Origin: Pyropia haitanensis
Lineage: Eukaryota > Rhodophyta > Bangiophyceae > Bangiales > Bangiaceae
Assembly: GCA_008729055.1 (NCBI GenBank)
Contig: SDUX01000008.1
Span: 3,435,756-3,499,755, forward strand
Length of the DNA: 64,000 nucleotides
Reading direction: 5' to 3'
This document shows positions 62,893 to 64,000 of the stretch, one piece after another (within the stretch, counting starts at the first letter, position 1; each line of letters begins with the position of its first letter). Under the pieces are notes generated by a model that was not told the DNA's origin, searched no databases, and saw only the letters and a list, made by a program, of their open reading frames with translations. The translations under genes and the position numbers were made by a program.

Positions 62893-63572
62893 TCGTAGTA
62901 GTGCACCGCGTCCGAGGGCGCGTCGTCCCCCCCGCCCCGCGGCGGGTACACCACCGCCGTGTGGTCGGGGGAGGTGAGCACGACGGCGAGGCGGTTGAGC
63001 GGGTGGAGGAGGAGGAAGGTGGCGGCAAACGCGAGCGCCGCCTCGACGACGCTACGGAGCGTGGCGGCGGCGGGGCGGCCGCCGCGGGCGGCGTACGCGT
63101 GGGGGGTCACGTCCAGGACGAGGACGAGGAAGGTGGGGTCGTCGGGCGCTGCGCAGATGCGCAAGGCACAGAGGGGGGGAGGGGGGGGGGGGGGTTTGGC
63201 AGAGAGGTGAGCCCGGGCGGCGACACAGGAATAGGGCGAGGGAAACCACCCGCCGGTCACCGACGCGGTCGCGTGCGGAGGAGGGGCCGGACGCGGCAGA
63301 GCGGGCAGACCACAGCGACGGCACGGCAGCGAGCAGCGCGCGACCAGGCCGGGCGAGGAAGCGGGTCAGACGAGGCACGCACGGCACCCCATTGGAGTAG
63401 GGCCTGTTCATGGCCACACGGCGCCACACGCCTGCTCGTGCGGTGCGCTGGCTGCCAGCCGCGCGCGGGGCGGGCGGGGCGTCAGACGGGGGCCGCCCGC
63501 GCTCGCAGACGTACCTGGGGCTCCCCGGCCGCCGGCGCCGGCGCCAACCGCCCGCATCCATGACGTGCTCAT
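61273..63572 (-). CDS. GTF2H3: TFIIH subunit Tfb4/p34 (GTF2H3); frame break in poly-G
   Basis: Exon 1 is 63515-63572 (MSTSWMRAVGAGAGGRGAP), the intron is 63149-63514 (GTACGT...GCGCAG), and exon 2 starts at 63148 with APDDPTFLVLVLDVTP. That is the Tfb4 vWA start, followed by TFLLLHPLNRLAVVLTS. Gly/Pro/Ala inserts interrupt the domain. At VDAVLVGG the frame meets a 19-base run (62355-62373). One extra base, or two fewer, continues DSTFLQQAAYLTKGVYRRLG, LLTVLLTLLLPDAA, and VDLRASCFATRR. The zinc finger MGWACSVCLATYSVAAPACE/TCGAVFH follows (C4 type). Role: core TFIIH in transcription initiation and nucleotide-excision repair. The reading frame after the finger (below about 61975) runs to a stop at 61273 inside antisense desaturase sequence; that tail is doubtful. 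Confidence 0.82.
62355..62373. repeat. C19 homopolymer (G19 on coding strand) in Tfb4
   Basis: The point where the Tfb4 frame is lost. 17 or 20 bases would restore it. Confidence 0.95.
63149..63514 (-). other. Intron of the Tfb4 gene
   Basis: Donor CCCAG|GTACGT, acceptor CATCTGCGCAG|CGCCC. Removal joins GRGAP to APDDPTFLVLVLDV in frame. Confidence 0.75.
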
Positions 63573-64000
63573 CGTGATAGGTTGCAAATGGAGGAGGAGG
63601 GGGGGGGGGGGGGGGGGGGGGCGGCGGACGCTGAGGTATGGGGGATGGGGCGCGGGGCGAGGCGCAGAGGGAGCCCGTCGGAGCACGGCGCACGACCATG
63701 TTGCCTTGGCCGTGGCGGCGGCGTCGCAGCCACCACTGACTGATCCCGACGCGGGTGTCGGGGAGTGGCGGTACAGTGTACATCCTGTACAAAAAGTAGT
63801 CTGGGTGCTATCATTGTACAACTCCAAGCCCGGACGAATCAGACGGACAGTGGCAGAAAGAGGAGACAGACCGCACGCCCAAACAGGTGCACGTCATGGA
63901 GGTGCAGCACCCCAAGCAAGGCGCAGGCCGGCCTTGCATTGACAAAGGCTGGCAGACCAGCCAGGTCAGAGTGCCCCTATTCTTGGTCCACCAGCACGTC
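63573..64000. other. 5' flank of Tfb4 to window end
   Basis: A long G run (about 63600-63620), then less biased sequence. No gene or start codon with recognisable coding sequence seen. Confidence 0.45.

Noticed and set aside
1..64000. tRNA or rRNA genes
   Set aside because: I looked for cloverleaf-like and rRNA-like sequence by eye and found none I could support; a covariance search would be needed.

Overview
The window is nuclear DNA of a eukaryote. The genes include an eIF3 subunit, a TFIIH subunit, an H/ACA RNP assembly factor, a mitochondrial carrier and a sterol desaturase. Several genes carry short GT-AG introns, and starts sit in Kozak-like contexts rather than behind Shine-Dalgarno sites. 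Extreme GC content, long CCG/GGC triplet runs, mostly intronless genes, a cyanobacterial/plastid-type DUF3598 gene and plant-type GIP1 N-terminal domains point to a photosynthetic eukaryote. A bangiophyte red alga of the Porphyra/Pyropia kind fits best, but that is inference.

Left part (1-28 kb, very GC-rich). A partial NAF1 gene runs off the left edge on the minus strand. It is followed by eIF3m (-), a DDX28-like DEAD-box helicase (+), a mitochondrial carrier (-), a possible plastid-targeted hypothetical (-), a TrmH/SpoU RNA methyltransferase (+), an FkbM-family methyltransferase with a signal anchor (-), a large unrecognised minus-strand gene with a broken frame, a weak multi-exon region, a three-exon DUF3598 gene (-) and an EF-hand membrane protein (-).

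Middle part (29-54 kb, lower GC, less repetitive). It holds a BED-finger fragment, two paralogous GIP1-N/UBA-like prion-like proteins in inverted orientation (30.6-33.7 kb + and 42.1-45.7 kb -), GalT (+), a small two-exon gene (+), a family-61 glycosyltransferase (-), a P-loop protein (-), a bZIP protein with a 51-bp tandem repeat (-), a three-exon small membrane protein (+), and the MoaD and MoaE halves of molybdopterin synthase (+).

Right part (54-64 kb, GC-rich again). About 4.8 kb has no recognisable gene. Then comes an apparently intact 1.88-kb DNA transposon with perfect 26-bp terminal inverted repeats and a pogo/CENP-B-like transposase, a C-5 sterol desaturase (+), and the TFIIH subunit Tfb4/p34 (-), tail to tail with the desaturase.

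Several otherwise convincing genes (helicase, TrmH, Tfb4, others) lose frame exactly at runs of 11-19 C or G. These look like homopolymer length errors or real length polymorphism rather than dead genes. The most notable observations are the MoaD-TGA-MoaE arrangement in one frame across a (CGG)23 tract, the complete transposon, and the inverted GIP1 paralogue pair.
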